Below, one piece after another: positions 41,509 through 49,342 of a stretch of 64,000 bases of DNA. The stretch spans positions 25,390 through 89,389 of the forward strand of contig CALXRV010000054.1 in NCBI GenBank assembly GCA_944390945.1, given 5' to 3'. Origin of the DNA: an uncultured Clostridia bacterium (lineage in GTDB: Bacteria; Bacillota; Dehalobacteriia; UBA4068). Both the position numbers and the translations under genes were made by a program. The notes beneath the pieces are model-generated. The model searched no databases and was not told the origin of the DNA. It saw only the letters and a list, made by a program, of their open reading frames with translations. Numbering within the stretch: position 1 is the first letter of the stretch; every line of letters begins with the position of its first letter.

Positions 41509-41540
41509 AGAGAGGCTGCCTCCCGGCAGCCTCTCTCCTC
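41509..41540. terminator. Bidirectional terminator between TsaD paralogue and CD1247-type gene
   Basis: Perfect 12-bp stem AGAGAGGCTGCC / GGCAGCCTCTCT with a 4-nt loop; T-rich tails in both directions (CTCTT on plus, TTTTGTTTT on minus). Confidence 0.9.
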
Positions 41541-41605
41541 TTACATTTCCAACGCAGCATCTGCAGGGCAGTATCCCCGCTCACCATACTGCATAAAAAG
41601 CATGA

Positions 41606-42064
41606 CTACTCTTTGTCTTCGCCCTTAGCCTGCTCACTGCAACCACAACCACAGCTGCAGCCATCTTCGCCGCCGTCTTCCACTTCAAACTCGTCCTCGT
41701 TGGAGAAAACGACAGCTTCGCAATTCGGGCAAATGACCTCGATCGGATCCTCATCATAAAGGATCGATTCATCAAAGCAGACTGTTTCATGGCAATTGGG
41801 GCATTCCACGTCTACCATGTTGTCCTCGTCCCCATCTTCCTCATCGCCGAAGATCTCGTCCTCCACATCCGCCAGGTCGCTGTCGATACTTTCCAGATAA
41901 TCTTCCATATCTGCCTGCTGCTCATAAATGGCTTCGATTTGCTCTGCCATCTCTTCCAGCGCTTCCAGGATACCGGCGATTACTTTGCCTTCCTTGGAAT
42001 CCTCCAGCTCCATACCGTCAGCCAATCCCTGCAGATATGCTACCTTCTGTTGCAGATTTTTCAT
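41606..42064 (-). CDS. CD1247-type protein with zinc ribbon and Cys-rich tail
   Basis: 152-aa protein: N-terminal helical domain seen in clostridial CD1247 proteins (MKNLQQKVAYLQGLADGME, then acidic helices), a zinc ribbon with CPNCHETV near residue 88 and CPNCEAVV near 112, and a C-terminal CSCGCGC cysteine cluster. Function unknown. ATG follows AAGGGGGC by 8 nt. It lies just downstream of efp. Confidence 0.8.
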   Translation of the reverse strand: MKNLQQKVAYLQGLADGMELEDSKEGKVIAGILEALEEMAEQIEAIYEQQADMEDYLESIDSDLADVEDEIFGDEEDGDEDNMVDVECPNCHETVCFDESILYDEDPIEVICPNCEAVVFSNEDEFEVEDGGEDGCSCGCGCSEQAKGEDKE

Positions 42065-42157
42065 GGAAAAGCCCCCTTTCAGTTACAATATTTTGATTCA
42101 CTACAGGATTACTATACCACCATTCCCAAGGGAAACGATGGAAACTTGTGCACGCTG

Positions 42158-42715
42158 CTAGCAACGTTCAATATAATCGCCGGTTTTGGTGTTAACGCGG
42201 ATACGGTCGCCTGCATTGATAAAGAACGGCACACGCACCACAGCGCCAGTCTCCAATGTTGCCGGCTTGTTGCCGCCACTTGCCGTATCGCCCTTAATGC
42301 CGGGCTCCGTCTCCACAACTTCCAGTTCCACCTGGCCGGGCAGATCCACACCAATGATATCGCCTTTGAAGAAAAGCACCGAAAGATGCATGTTTTCTTT
42401 CAGGAAATTTTTGCTGTCCGCGATCTGCTCTTCCGTCAGCTGTACCTGATCATAAGTCTCTGTATCCATCAGGACATAGAAAGAGCCGTCATAATAAAGA
42501 TATTCCATTTCGCGGCGGTCCAAATGCGCCTTCGGCAGCTTGGTGCCAGCGTTGAACGTCTGCTCCACCACAGCGCCCGTACGCGTATTGCGCAGTTTGG
42601 TACGCACAAAAGCAGAGCCTTTACCCGGTTTGACATGCTGGAAATCCACTACGACATAAGCGTCACCATCGATTTCCACAGAAACGCCGGTCTTGAAATC
42701 ATTGGTAGATATCAT
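42158..42715 (-). CDS. efp: Elongation factor P
   Basis: 185-aa three-domain OB protein that relieves ribosome stalling at polyproline. Begins [17 protein letters not shown]; the loop residue to be modified is in [12 protein letters not shown] (K29 region, PGKG), and [11 protein letters not shown] and the C-terminal [16 protein letters not shown] are typical. ATG 42715 follows GGAGGAG; a longer upstream frame lacks a match. Promoter TTGCCA-17-TATACT upstream. Confidence 0.95.
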   Translation of the reverse strand: MISTNDFKTGVSVEIDGDAYVVVDFQHVKPGKGSAFVRTKLRNTRTGAVVEQTFNAGTKLPKAHLDRREMEYLYYDGSFYVLMDTETYDQVQLTEEQIADSKNFLKENMHLSVLFFKGDIIGVDLPGQVELEVVETEPGIKGDTASGGNKPATLETGAVVRVPFFINAGDRIRVNTKTGDYIERC

Positions 42716-42756
42716 GCTTTCTCCTCCAGACATGAAAATAATCCCTATTCGGAAGA

Positions 42757-42785
42757 AGTATATCACAAATCGCTGCCACTGGCAA
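42757..42785 (-). promoter_or_regulatory. Predicted sigma-A promoter of efp
   Basis: TTGCCA (42785-42780), 17-bp spacer, TATACT (42762-42757) on the minus strand, 42 bp before the efp ATG. Confidence 0.75.
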
Positions 42786-42838
42786 TAAAAACATCATTTC
42801 CCCGCTGCCGACTGTCGCAACGCACCCCTGCGCGAAAC

Positions 42839-42861
42839 AGAAAAGAGGGCGGCTGCCCTCT
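42839..42861 (-). terminator. rplS terminator
   Basis: Stem AGAGGGC / GCCCTCT with a 4-nt loop followed by TTTTCTG on the minus strand, 18 bp after the rplS stop. Confidence 0.85.
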
Positions 42862-42878
42862 TCCCGTTCATCTCAGCA

Positions 42879-43232
42879 CTATTTGCCGCGGCGTACCTCT
42901 TTGATTCTTGCAGCTTTACCGGTGAGGTTACGCAGGTAGTACAGCTTTGCACGACGAACCTTGCCGTGGCGTTTGACAACGATCTTGTCGATACGCGGCG
43001 AATGCAGCGGGAACGTACGCTCCACGCCAACGCCGTAAGCCACGCGGCGAACGGTGAACGTCTCACGAATGCCGCTGCCCTTGATCTTGATCACGATGCC
43101 TTCAAACACCTGGATACGTTCGCGGCTGCCTTCCACGACCTTGACATGGACCTGAACGGTATCGCCAGGGCGCAAAGCCGGCACGTCCTGCTTCAGCTGT
43201 TCTGCTTCCAGTACATCGATAATGTTGGACAT
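42879..43232 (-). CDS. rplS: 50S ribosomal protein L19
   Basis: 117-aa L19, located at the 30S-50S interface. It has the usual [43 protein letters not shown] and [17 protein letters not shown] stretches. AGGAGG is 7 nt before the ATG. It has its own promoter and terminator, so it is monocistronic here. Confidence 0.97.
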   Translation of the reverse strand: MSNIIDVLEAEQLKQDVPALRPGDTVQVHVKVVEGSRERIQVFEGIVIKIKGSGIRETFTVRRVAYGVGVERTFPLHSPRIDKIVVKRHGKVRRAKLYYLRNLTGKAARIKEVRRGK

Positions 43233-43312
43233 GATGATTCCTCCTTGTTTTCGTCAGCCGTTCATTCCCGTGACAAGATCGGCAGAGGACCGGCTCATAA
43301 CACAGCTTTAGC

Positions 43313-43341
43313 ATTATATCATAATATTTACCATACTGCAA
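43313..43341 (-). promoter_or_regulatory. Predicted sigma-A promoter of rplS
   Basis: TTGCAG (43341-43336), 17-bp spacer, TATAAT (43318-43313) on the minus strand, giving an 80-nt leader. Confidence 0.8.
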
Positions 43342-43360
43342 GTGTTTTTTATCCTCCAGC

Positions 43361-43398
43361 AAAACAGCAGGCTGCCAGGCTATGCCGGCAGCCTGCTG
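43361..43398 (-). terminator. trpB terminator
   Basis: 12-bp stem CAGCAGGCTGCC / GGCAGCCTGCTG with a 10-nt loop followed by TTTTGC on the minus strand, 44 bp after the trpB stop. Confidence 0.8.
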
Positions 43399-43442
43399 CC
43401 GCTGCTGTTCCATCGCTTTGGCAACAACTTTACCCAACAGGT

Positions 43443-44675
43443 TCAGCCAAGAAATTTTTCACCATAGCCATAATGCTCCATGACATAATCAATATCCTTA
43501 TCCCCGCGCCCGGAAAGATTAACCAGGATCGAACCGGGCTTACCTTCCCGCGCCAGCCGTATCGCATGCGCCAGTGCATGTGAACTCTCGATCGCCGGAA
43601 TGATGCCTTCATAACGGCAAAGCAGGAAGAATGCTTCCATCGCCTCGTCATCCGTTGCCGTCACATATTGCACGCGGCCCAGGTCATGCAGGAGCGCATG
43701 CTCCGGTCCGACGGAAGGATAGTCCAGACCGCTGGCCACGGAATAAACCGGCAACGGCTGCCCTTGCTCATCCTGAAGCAGATAGCTATCGAAACCATGC
43801 AGGATGCCCTTTTTGCCATAGGTCATGCTTGCGGCATGATCGCCAACTGCCGGGCCACGTCCGAGCGGCTCCACGCCATAGATCTCCACCGGGTCCGCAA
43901 TGAAAGGCAGGAACATGCCGATCGAATTACTGCCGCCGCCCACGCAGGCGCAGATGGCATCCGGGAAATTGCCGGTCATTTCCAGGAACTGCTCGCGTGC
44001 TTCAATGCCGACCACCATCTGGAAATCGCGCACCATCATCGGGAAAGGATGCGGCCCGACGACAGAACCAATGCAGTAGATCGCATCTTCATATTCTTCC
44101 AGATAAGCCTGGAATGCGGCATCTACCGCTTCTTTCAGGGTTTTCAGGCCTGTAGTGACCGGCACAACGCGCGCGCCCAGCATCTTCATGCGCGTAACAT
44201 TCGGCGCCTGTTTCGCAATATCAACCTCACCCATATAGATATCGCATTCCAGGCCGAAGAACGCCGCTGCGGTGGCGAGCGCCACGCCATGCTGCCCCGC
44301 CCCGGTCTCGGCGATCAGCTTTTTCTTGCCCATATATTTGGCAAGCAGGCCTTCGCCCATGCAGTGGTTCAACTTATGCGCGCCGGTATGGTTCAGGTCT
44401 TCGCGCTTGAGATAAATCTGCATCAGGCCCAGCTTGTTGGAAAGGCGCTGGCAATGGTAGACCGGTGTCGGCCGACCCTGAAATTCGCGGCGGATTCGGC
44501 GCAGTTCACTGATAAACTCCGCGCTGTGGGCGATCGTCTGATATGCCGTGGTGATCTCTTGGAAGGCCGGCACCAGCTGCGGAGGCAGATAGGCGCCACC
44601 ATATTGTCCAAAATATCCGTTCTGATCCGGCTGTTCTTTGATATAGTTTTCGAAATCGCGATATTTGTTCGTCAT
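43443..44675 (-). CDS. trpB: Tryptophan synthase beta chain, isolated gene
   Basis: 410-aa TrpB that condenses indole with serine. The PLP lysine is in [13 protein letters not shown] near residue 98; [10 protein letters not shown] near 240 binds the phosphate; and ETGAGQHG plus the C-terminal [12 protein letters not shown] are typical. The usual partner trpA and the rest of the trp pathway are not near. Either they are elsewhere, or the enzyme scavenges indole. The upstream 370 nt look like an attenuator leader. ATG follows GGGAGGATCTCCTC. Confidence 0.93.
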   Translation of the reverse strand: MTNKYRDFENYIKEQPDQNGYFGQYGGAYLPPQLVPAFQEITTAYQTIAHSAEFISELRRIRREFQGRPTPVYHCQRLSNKLGLMQIYLKREDLNHTGAHKLNHCMGEGLLAKYMGKKKLIAETGAGQHGVALATAAAFFGLECDIYMGEVDIAKQAPNVTRMKMLGARVVPVTTGLKTLKEAVDAAFQAYLEEYEDAIYCIGSVVGPHPFPMMVRDFQMVVGIEAREQFLEMTGNFPDAICACVGGGSNSIGMFLPFIADPVEIYGVEPLGRGPAVGDHAASMTYGKKGILHGFDSYLLQDEQGQPLPVYSVASGLDYPSVGPEHALLHDLGRVQYVTATDDEAMEAFFLLCRYEGIIPAIESSHALAHAIRLAREGKPGSILVNLSGRGDKDIDYVMEHYGYGEKFLG

Positions 44676-44899
44676 GAGGAGATCCTCCCAATTATTTTTT
44701 TATTTGTTTCGTCGTGGTTGCAATGGATTCCATATATCCACGCTATCCCTTACCGGCGGAAAAACGAATTGGCTTTTCCCGCCACCATTCCCGTCCACTG
44801 CAGGAACGGTCACCCTATTTCCACGATCACTTCACCCCAGATGCGGGCCTTGCCATCCAACAAAGCCACAGGATCATCCCCCTTTTTCCGTTTTGCCAA
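44676..44899 (-). promoter_or_regulatory. trpB leader, part after the terminator
   Basis: About 220 nt of untranslated leader between the leader terminator and the trpB ATG. It holds an additional 10-bp hairpin GGCGGGAAAA / TTTTTCCGCC (44783-44755), and an ATGGAATCCAT 11-mer (44735-44725 area) which is the exact reverse complement of one at the 5' end of the leader. No T-box sequence AGGGTGGNACCGCG is intact; AGGGTGACCG (44816-44807) is the closest. Confidence 0.45.
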
Positions 44900-44944
44900 A
44901 TAAAAAACGGTCCCTTTGTGCGCTTGTTGCGCACCGGAGACCGT
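44900..44944 (-). terminator. Intrinsic terminator in the trpB leader (attenuator)
   Basis: Minus-strand two-part stem: ACGGTC...GACCGT outer and GTGCGC / GCGCAC inner with a short AACAA loop, then TTTTTT ATTT. It lies about 125-170 nt after the trpB transcription start and 225 nt before the trpB ATG, so it must be overcome for expression. It strongly suggests attenuation. Confidence 0.8.
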
Positions 44945-44980
44945 ACGGCTGTCTTTTTTTGCCCATGCCGCAAGCGGACG

Positions 44981-45049
44981 TCACCAGTTGATGCGTCCAG
45001 AAACGAGCATATTCGCGATCACGCAGTGCACGTTTTGCATGGAATCCAT
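44981..45049 (-). CDS. Possible leader peptide of trpB ending in Trp-stop
   Basis: Open frame of 22 codons (MDSMQNVHCVIANMLVSGRINW) starting near the 5' end of the trpB transcript. The last sense codon is UGG, directly followed by UGA, in the loop of a GGACG / CGTCC hairpin (44998-44976), just before the attenuator. GGAG lies 10 nt before the second ATG (45040). Only one Trp codon, so a classical stalling mechanism is not certain. Confidence 0.35.
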   Translation of the reverse strand: MDSMQNVHCVIANMLVSGRINW

Positions 45050-45072
45050 TCTCCAATCCCTAGAATGAGGGT

Positions 45073-45101
45073 ATTATAGCATGGATATCTGACGATTGCA
45101 A
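45073..45101 (-). promoter_or_regulatory. Predicted sigma-A promoter of trpB
   Basis: TTGCAA (45101-45096), 17-bp spacer, extended -10 TGCTATAAT (TATAAT 45078-45073) on the minus strand. Transcript start near 45065. Confidence 0.8.
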
Positions 45102-45212
45102 GATTTTTTTATTTTTTCCCCATAAAGTTGCAGATGCCCATTCCCCTGGCCATTTCTGCCGTGATTTTTCGCCGTTCATAGGCAGTCAGCTTGATTTTTC
45201 TTTGATTAATAT

Positions 45213-45241
45213 TTGAATCTTTGCTGCAAATACGTTATAAT
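45213..45241 (+). promoter_or_regulatory. Predicted sigma-A promoter of pta
   Basis: TTGAAT (45213-45218), 17-bp spacer, perfect TATAAT (45236-45241), 47 bp before the pta ATG. Divergent from trpB. Confidence 0.8.
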
Positions 45242-45287
45242 AAAATTTGAAACCTGCAACAATAAAATCATAGACGGAGGGAAAACC

Positions 45288-46280
45288 ATGCAACTGATCG
45301 AAAATATTCGCGCCCGTGCCCGTGCTGCGAAAAAGCATGTCGTTCTGGCCGAAGGTACAGAGAAGCGCACCGTCGCCGCAGCTGAGATCCTAACGAAAGA
45401 AAGCATTGCTGAAATTACCCTGCTTGGTCCCGTCAGCCAAATCCAGGCCGTCGCTGCGGAAAATCATGTCGACCTCACCGGCGTCAACCTGGTAGATCCG
45501 CAGAACTCCCCGCTGTTTGAGGACTTTGCCGCTACATTTTGCAAGCTGCGCGAAAAGAAGGGCATGACGATTGAAAAAGCGCGCGAAACGATGAAAGATC
45601 CGCTCTATTTTGGCGTGATGATGGTTTACCAGGATATCTGTCACGGCATGGTTGCCGGCGCGCAGAATGCAACCGGCGACGTGCTGCGCCCAGCGCTGCA
45701 GATCGTCAAAACGAAGCCTGGCATCAGCTCGGTTTCCGGCGCTTTTCTGATGATCACCCCCAAGACGGAATATGGCGAGGAAGGTCTGCTCGTCTTTGCG
45801 GACTGCGCAGTCAATCCGACGCTGACCGCCGCTCAGATGGCTGAAGTAGCTTACTGCTCCGCACAAACAGCAATCGATATCGCTGGCATCAAGCAGCCGC
45901 GCATCGCCATGCTCAGTTTCTCCACGAAAGGCAGCGCTAAACATGAGCTGGTTGATAAAGTCACCGAGGCTTGCGCCATCGCACATGAAAAATATCCGGA
46001 GCTGCTGCTCGACGGCGAACTCCAGCTCGATGCCGCCATCGTGCCCTCTGTCGGCGAATTCAAGGCACCTGGCAGCCCGGTGGCTGGCCATGCCAACGTA
46101 CTTATCTTCCCCTCGCTGGAAACCGGCAATATGGTTTATAAAGCTGTGCAGCGTTTTGGCGGCGCAGAAGCCGTCGGCCCGGTCCTGCAGGGTATGGCAA
46201 AGCCGGTCAACGATCTTTCCCGCGGCTGCTCGATCGACGATATTGTCAATACAGTAGCTATGGTCTGCTGCCAGAAATAA
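45288..46280 (+). CDS. pta: Phosphate acetyltransferase
   Basis: 330-aa enzyme converting acetyl-CoA and phosphate to acetyl phosphate, the first step of acetate formation and ATP gain in anaerobes. Length and motifs (VVLAEGTEKRTVAAAE, MKDPLYFGVMMVYQD, VSGAFLMITPKTEYG, LSFSTKGSAKHELVD, ANVLIFPSLETGNMVYK) are those of the single-domain Pta. ATG 45288 follows CGGAGGG; an upstream 25-codon extension lies in the promoter and is a shadow. No ackA is adjacent. Confidence 0.95.
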   Translation: MQLIENIRARARAAKKHVVLAEGTEKRTVAAAEILTKESIAEITLLGPVSQIQAVAAENHVDLTGVNLVDPQNSPLFEDFAATFCKLREKKGMTIEKARETMKDPLYFGVMMVYQDICHGMVAGAQNATGDVLRPALQIVKTKPGISSVSGAFLMITPKTEYGEEGLLVFADCAVNPTLTAAQMAEVAYCSAQTAIDIAGIKQPRIAMLSFSTKGSAKHELVDKVTEACAIAHEKYPELLLDGELQLDAAIVPSVGEFKAPGSPVAGHANVLIFPSLETGNMVYKAVQRFGGAEAVGPVLQGMAKPVNDLSRGCSIDDIVNTVAMVCCQK

Positions 46281-46302
46281 GCTTGCCGCGCCAGGATAAC
46301 AA

Positions 46303-46342
46303 AGGCGGAACCTGAAAACAGGTTCCGCCTCGGTTTTTCTTT
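46303..46342. terminator. Terminator between pta and the PAP2-like gene
   Basis: Perfect 12-bp stem AGGCGGAACCTG / CAGGTTCCGCCT with a 4-nt loop, followed on plus by TTTTTCTTT and on minus by TTTGTT; serves both convergent genes. Confidence 0.9.
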
Positions 46343-46357
46343 CCCCTGCATATGAAT

Positions 46358-46963
46358 TCAAACACGTGCCAATAAACGTATGGTAAACAGGGAGCAAAAG
46401 AATGCAGCGACGGAAATCACTCCGCCGGCCAACAGCTCCCCCATGGTATGCCGTTTCAGGCGCCGGCTGGCCCAATAAACACCAGGCAGCAACAAATAGC
46501 CAAAAAGGAACCACGGGCTGATATACCAGGCAAGAACCGTAATCGGCCCGGCAATACCGCAGGCATGCCCGCTGGCACGAAACTTCAGCAACAGAGTAGA
46601 GAGCGCAATCAAAAGGCCGGACACGAAATAAGTCAGGTAAACGATCTTTTCCCCGTTGGCGCATGGCACAAACAGAGTAAACAGAATCCCGCCCAGATAT
46701 CCGCAAAGCGAAAAAATGATTGCCAATTCGCGCTGCCCTTTACGCCCACTGTCACGGAATTTTGGGATTACCGGCTGCAGCGGATAGGCCAAGATTGGCA
46801 AAATGGCAATAAATGCTACTGCCGCCACATAATGCAGCGCGTCCGCAAAAAAACCGGGTGAGAAAAAATATAACAGCGTAAAGGCAACCCATGCCATTAC
46901 TGACGGCACGCTGAGTACACGAATCACAAAAGCTAATTTTTCCAGCGCTTTGCTTACGCTCAT
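46358..46963 (-). CDS. PAP2-like membrane phosphatase-type protein
   Basis: 201-aa polytopic membrane protein with some six hydrophobic segments. Loose PAP2 motifs appear: FRASGHACGIAG near residue 130 and RLKRHTMGELLAGG near 174, while the N-terminal KxxxxxxRP motif is unclear. Substrate unknown; PAP2 members dephosphorylate lipid-linked phosphates. ATG 46963 follows GGGAGG by 6 nt. It is 60 bp after ribU, probably in the FMN-riboswitch transcript. Confidence 0.6.
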   Translation of the reverse strand: MSVSKALEKLAFVIRVLSVPSVMAWVAFTLLYFFSPGFFADALHYVAAVAFIAILPILAYPLQPVIPKFRDSGRKGQRELAIIFSLCGYLGGILFTLFVPCANGEKIVYLTYFVSGLLIALSTLLLKFRASGHACGIAGPITVLAWYISPWFLFGYLLLPGVYWASRRLKRHTMGELLAGGVISVAAFFCSLFTIRLLARV

Positions 46964-47023
46964 CCTATACCTCCCGTATATTGATTCCAGACGATGATGC
47001 AATGATGATTCCCACTTGATGAT

Positions 47024-47698
47024 TCAATTTTTTTCTGCCAGCAGCTGCCGCATCCGCTTAAAGCAGAGCGCGAACAGTACAGAATTCAACCCCGCCTTAA
47101 CCAGATTGAACGGTACGATCGCTACCAATAGCATGCCGCGCACCAACTCATAAGCGTTCACGCAAGCTTCGCTGAACTCGCCGCCACCCAGACCCAGGAA
47201 ACGGGAGGCGAAGATCGCAGCCGATTCCGCAATCGGGACATCCATCATCAATTTGGGAGTAAAAATAAAATTGAGCGGTATCATCAACAGTACCATCAAC
47301 AGGCTGCCGGCAATCAGGCCGCCAACCAAAGCACCTGGTTTTTTGGCAAAACGACGGTAGATCACGCCGGAAACCAATACCAACGCGCCAGATGCCATCA
47401 TATGCATAAAGAAACCGATCACGCCATTTTTACCAAAAAGAAAGGCCTGTATGGCAGAAGCAAGGGTAAGTACCGCCATACCAGCACCGGGACCCATGGT
47501 AAACGCTGCAAGCAACACCGGCACATCTGCCGCATCATATTCGAGGAAAGCTGCGGCCGGGAAAATCGGGAAGCTGACAAAAACCAGGACTGCGGAGATC
47601 GCGATTAGCATCGCCATCCTTGCCAAACGCAAAACCGCTGACTTGCGCCGCCTGCGCGCCGGTTGAAAACCTTGAAGATGCAATTCTTTTGTCGTCAT
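47024..47698 (-). CDS. ribU: RibU-type ECF transporter S component, riboflavin
   Basis: 224-aa membrane protein with about six segments, the substrate-binding S subunit of an ECF transporter. Family hallmarks: MAMLIAISAVLVFVSFPIFP near residue 27, FLEYDAADVPVLLAAFTMGPGAG near residue 50 and NLVKAGLNSVLFALCFKRM near the C-terminus. The FMN riboswitch upstream (47788-47928) makes riboflavin the likely substrate. The EcfAAT module is not in the window. ATG 47698 follows AAAGGGG by 8 nt; longer frames run into the riboswitch. Confidence 0.92.
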   Translation of the reverse strand: MTTKELHLQGFQPARRRRKSAVLRLARMAMLIAISAVLVFVSFPIFPAAAFLEYDAADVPVLLAAFTMGPGAGMAVLTLASAIQAFLFGKNGVIGFFMHMMASGALVLVSGVIYRRFAKKPGALVGGLIAGSLLMVLLMIPLNFIFTPKLMMDVPIAESAAIFASRFLGLGGGEFSEACVNAYELVRGMLLVAIVPFNLVKAGLNSVLFALCFKRMRQLLAEKN

Positions 47699-47729
47699 GA
47701 TACAGACCCCTTTCCGGCAGCCTCCTGAG

Positions 47730-47760
47730 AAATTAAACGCCCGTGTCGCAAAACACGGGC
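47730..47760 (-). terminator. Terminator of the FMN riboswitch expression platform
   Basis: Perfect 8-bp stem GCCCGTGT / ACACGGGC with a 6-nt loop followed by GTTTAATTT on the minus strand, between the FMN aptamer and ribU. A second hairpin ACCTGCG / CGCAGGT (47768-47786 area) lies between. Confidence 0.7.
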
Positions 47761-47787
47761 TGGCGACCTGCGAACCAAACGCAGGTA

Positions 47788-47928
47788 CGTCTTCTTTCAT
47801 CCGGACTTTGACCGTTGGTCCGGGAATCTCACCCGGTCAGCCAACTGCCAGTTGGCAGAAAGCGCGCGGACTAACGGCTTATGCCGTATTACCGCCAGTG
47901 GGGACTTTCACCCCGCCCCGAAGACTGC
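47788..47928 (-). promoter_or_regulatory. FMN riboswitch (RFN element)
   Basis: On the minus strand the full set of RFN conserved segments appears in order: CTTCGGGGCGGGGTGAAAGT, CCCCACTGGCGGTAAT, TAGTCCGCG, GACCGGGTGAGATTCCCGGACC, ACGGTCAAAGTCCGGATG and AAAGAAGAC. This aptamer binds FMN and turns off riboflavin genes when FMN is high. It precedes a terminator and then ribU. Confidence 0.95.
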
Positions 47929-47952
47929 GATTTATTAGAATTTACGTCTTTC

Positions 47953-47981
47953 ATTATACGCTCACGTAAACTAGCTGTCAA
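47953..47981 (-). promoter_or_regulatory. Consensus sigma-A promoter of the ribU unit
   Basis: Perfect TTGACA (47981-47976), 17-bp spacer, perfect TATAAT (47958-47953) on the minus strand, directly before the FMN riboswitch. Confidence 0.9.
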
Positions 47982-48024
47982 TCAGACGGCATAACTTTTT
48001 TCATCAGCATTACCGGAGGTTTAG

Positions 48025-49188
48025 ATGCAGGAGCTCAACGCGTTTTGGCAGAAGCTGTCGCAAGCTCTGCTTTTGTTCGCCATCATCTTTCATCTTGGGT
48101 TTGCCTCTCCGCAAGCCAGTTTGCCCACCTTGCTGCCATCCGCTCCGCCTGACGCTGTGCTGGCCAAACCGGAGGCGCCGCTGGAATGCCGGGCGCAGGA
48201 GCTGCTCGAGATGATGACGCTACAGGAAAAGATCGGCCAGATGTTCTTTATCCGCTGTCCGGCAGCTGGCGTTGCCGCGCAGATCAGCCAATATCATCCC
48301 GGCGGACTGATCCTCTTTGCCCTGAATTTTGAACAGGAAACACCGCGCAGCATCCAAGCTGCCATCACTGGCTGGCAAACGCTGTCCGAGATTCCACTCT
48401 GGGTCGGTACGGATGAGGAGGGCGGCGACGTCGTCCGCGTCAGCCAGTTCCCGCAATACGAGCATAGCCGCTTTCCGTCACCGCAAACACTGCGCACAGC
48501 CGGCGGTTTGGATGCAGCTGCCGCAGATGCAAAGGAAAAATCCACTTTTCTGCTTTCGCTGGGCATCAACGTCAATTTCGCGCCGGTAGCAGACGTCAGT
48601 TTAGACAACGACGACTATATCCACAACCGCACCTGGGGTGCTGATGCCTCTGCCACCGCGGATTATGTCAGCGTTGTACTGCAGGAAATGGAAGCAGCCG
48701 GCATCAGCGGCGTACTCAAACATTTTCCGGGCTATGGTAACTGCGAGGATACGCATGGCGCCATTGTCCATGACGAGCGGCCGCGCGAAATATTTGAAAC
48801 TGCTGACCTGCTGCCTTTTGCCCGTGGCATCGAAGCCAACGCTGATTTCGTGCTGGTCAGTCATAATATCGTCGACGCTTTTGATGCCACGCTGCCCGCT
48901 TCGCTCTCCCCTGCCGTGCATGAGCTGCTGCGGGATGAGTTGGGCTTTGACGGCATCATCATCACGGATGACCTGGCGATGAGCGGTGTGGCAGCCATAA
49001 CGGATGCTGGGGAAGCCGCGGTACAGGCGGTACTGGCTGGCAATGACATGCTGCTCAGTACAGATTATCCAACGCAGATCAAAGCTGTGCTGGCCGCTGT
49101 TGAAGCAGGAAGAATCAATATGGCGCAGATCGATGATGCTGTGCGCCGCATCCTGCGGCAAAAGCTACGTGCAGGTCTGCTCTCATGA
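48025..49188 (+). CDS. Glycoside hydrolase family 3 beta-N-acetylglucosaminidase (NagZ-like)
   Basis: 387-aa GH3 protein with an N-terminal hydrophobic export/anchor segment (residues 12-30). Domain motifs: GQMFFIRCP near 72, VGTDEEGGDVVRV near 133, GVLKHFPGYGNCEDTHG near 235, and the nucleophile motif IIITDDLAMSG near 318. Bacterial members remove GlcNAc from peptidoglycan fragments outside the cell or in spore-forming Firmicutes as LytF/NagZ; the exact substrate is open. Start follows CGGAGG by 5 nt. Divergent from ribU. Confidence 0.88.
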   Translation: MQELNAFWQKLSQALLLFAIIFHLGFASPQASLPTLLPSAPPDAVLAKPEAPLECRAQELLEMMTLQEKIGQMFFIRCPAAGVAAQISQYHPGGLILFALNFEQETPRSIQAAITGWQTLSEIPLWVGTDEEGGDVVRVSQFPQYEHSRFPSPQTLRTAGGLDAAAADAKEKSTFLLSLGINVNFAPVADVSLDNDDYIHNRTWGADASATADYVSVVLQEMEAAGISGVLKHFPGYGNCEDTHGAIVHDERPREIFETADLLPFARGIEANADFVLVSHNIVDAFDATLPASLSPAVHELLRDELGFDGIIITDDLAMSGVAAITDAGEAAVQAVLAGNDMLLSTDYPTQIKAVLAAVEAGRINMAQIDDAVRRILRQKLRAGLLS

Positions 49189-49268
49189 TTTCCCAATCCG
49201 CACACCTTCCCGCCACGCGCCTGCGCGAATAACTACCGGCAGCGGGCAGCTGCAGACCACAACGGGAA

Positions 49269-49298
49269 GATGCCCCGCGGCAAAGACCGCGGGGCATC
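49269..49298. terminator. Terminator-like hairpin between GH3 and bcp genes
   Basis: Perfect 12-bp stem GATGCCCCGCGG / CCGCGGGGCATC with a 6-nt loop between convergent genes. No strong T-run on either side, so efficiency is uncertain. Confidence 0.55.
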
Positions 49299-49342
49299 GT
49301 TCTGTCCATCCGTATCTCATCAGCAGGGCAAGCGCAGCGCAT

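Noticed and set aside
44676..45065. trpB leader as a T-box riboswitch
   Set aside because: The conserved AGGGTGGNACCGCG is not intact (closest AGGGTGACCG lies after the terminator and lacks the UGGN bulge) and stem I motifs were not found.
45390..46706. 438-codon open frame antisense to pta
   Set aside because: Lies opposite a clear pta gene, crosses a strong terminator and shows no domain.
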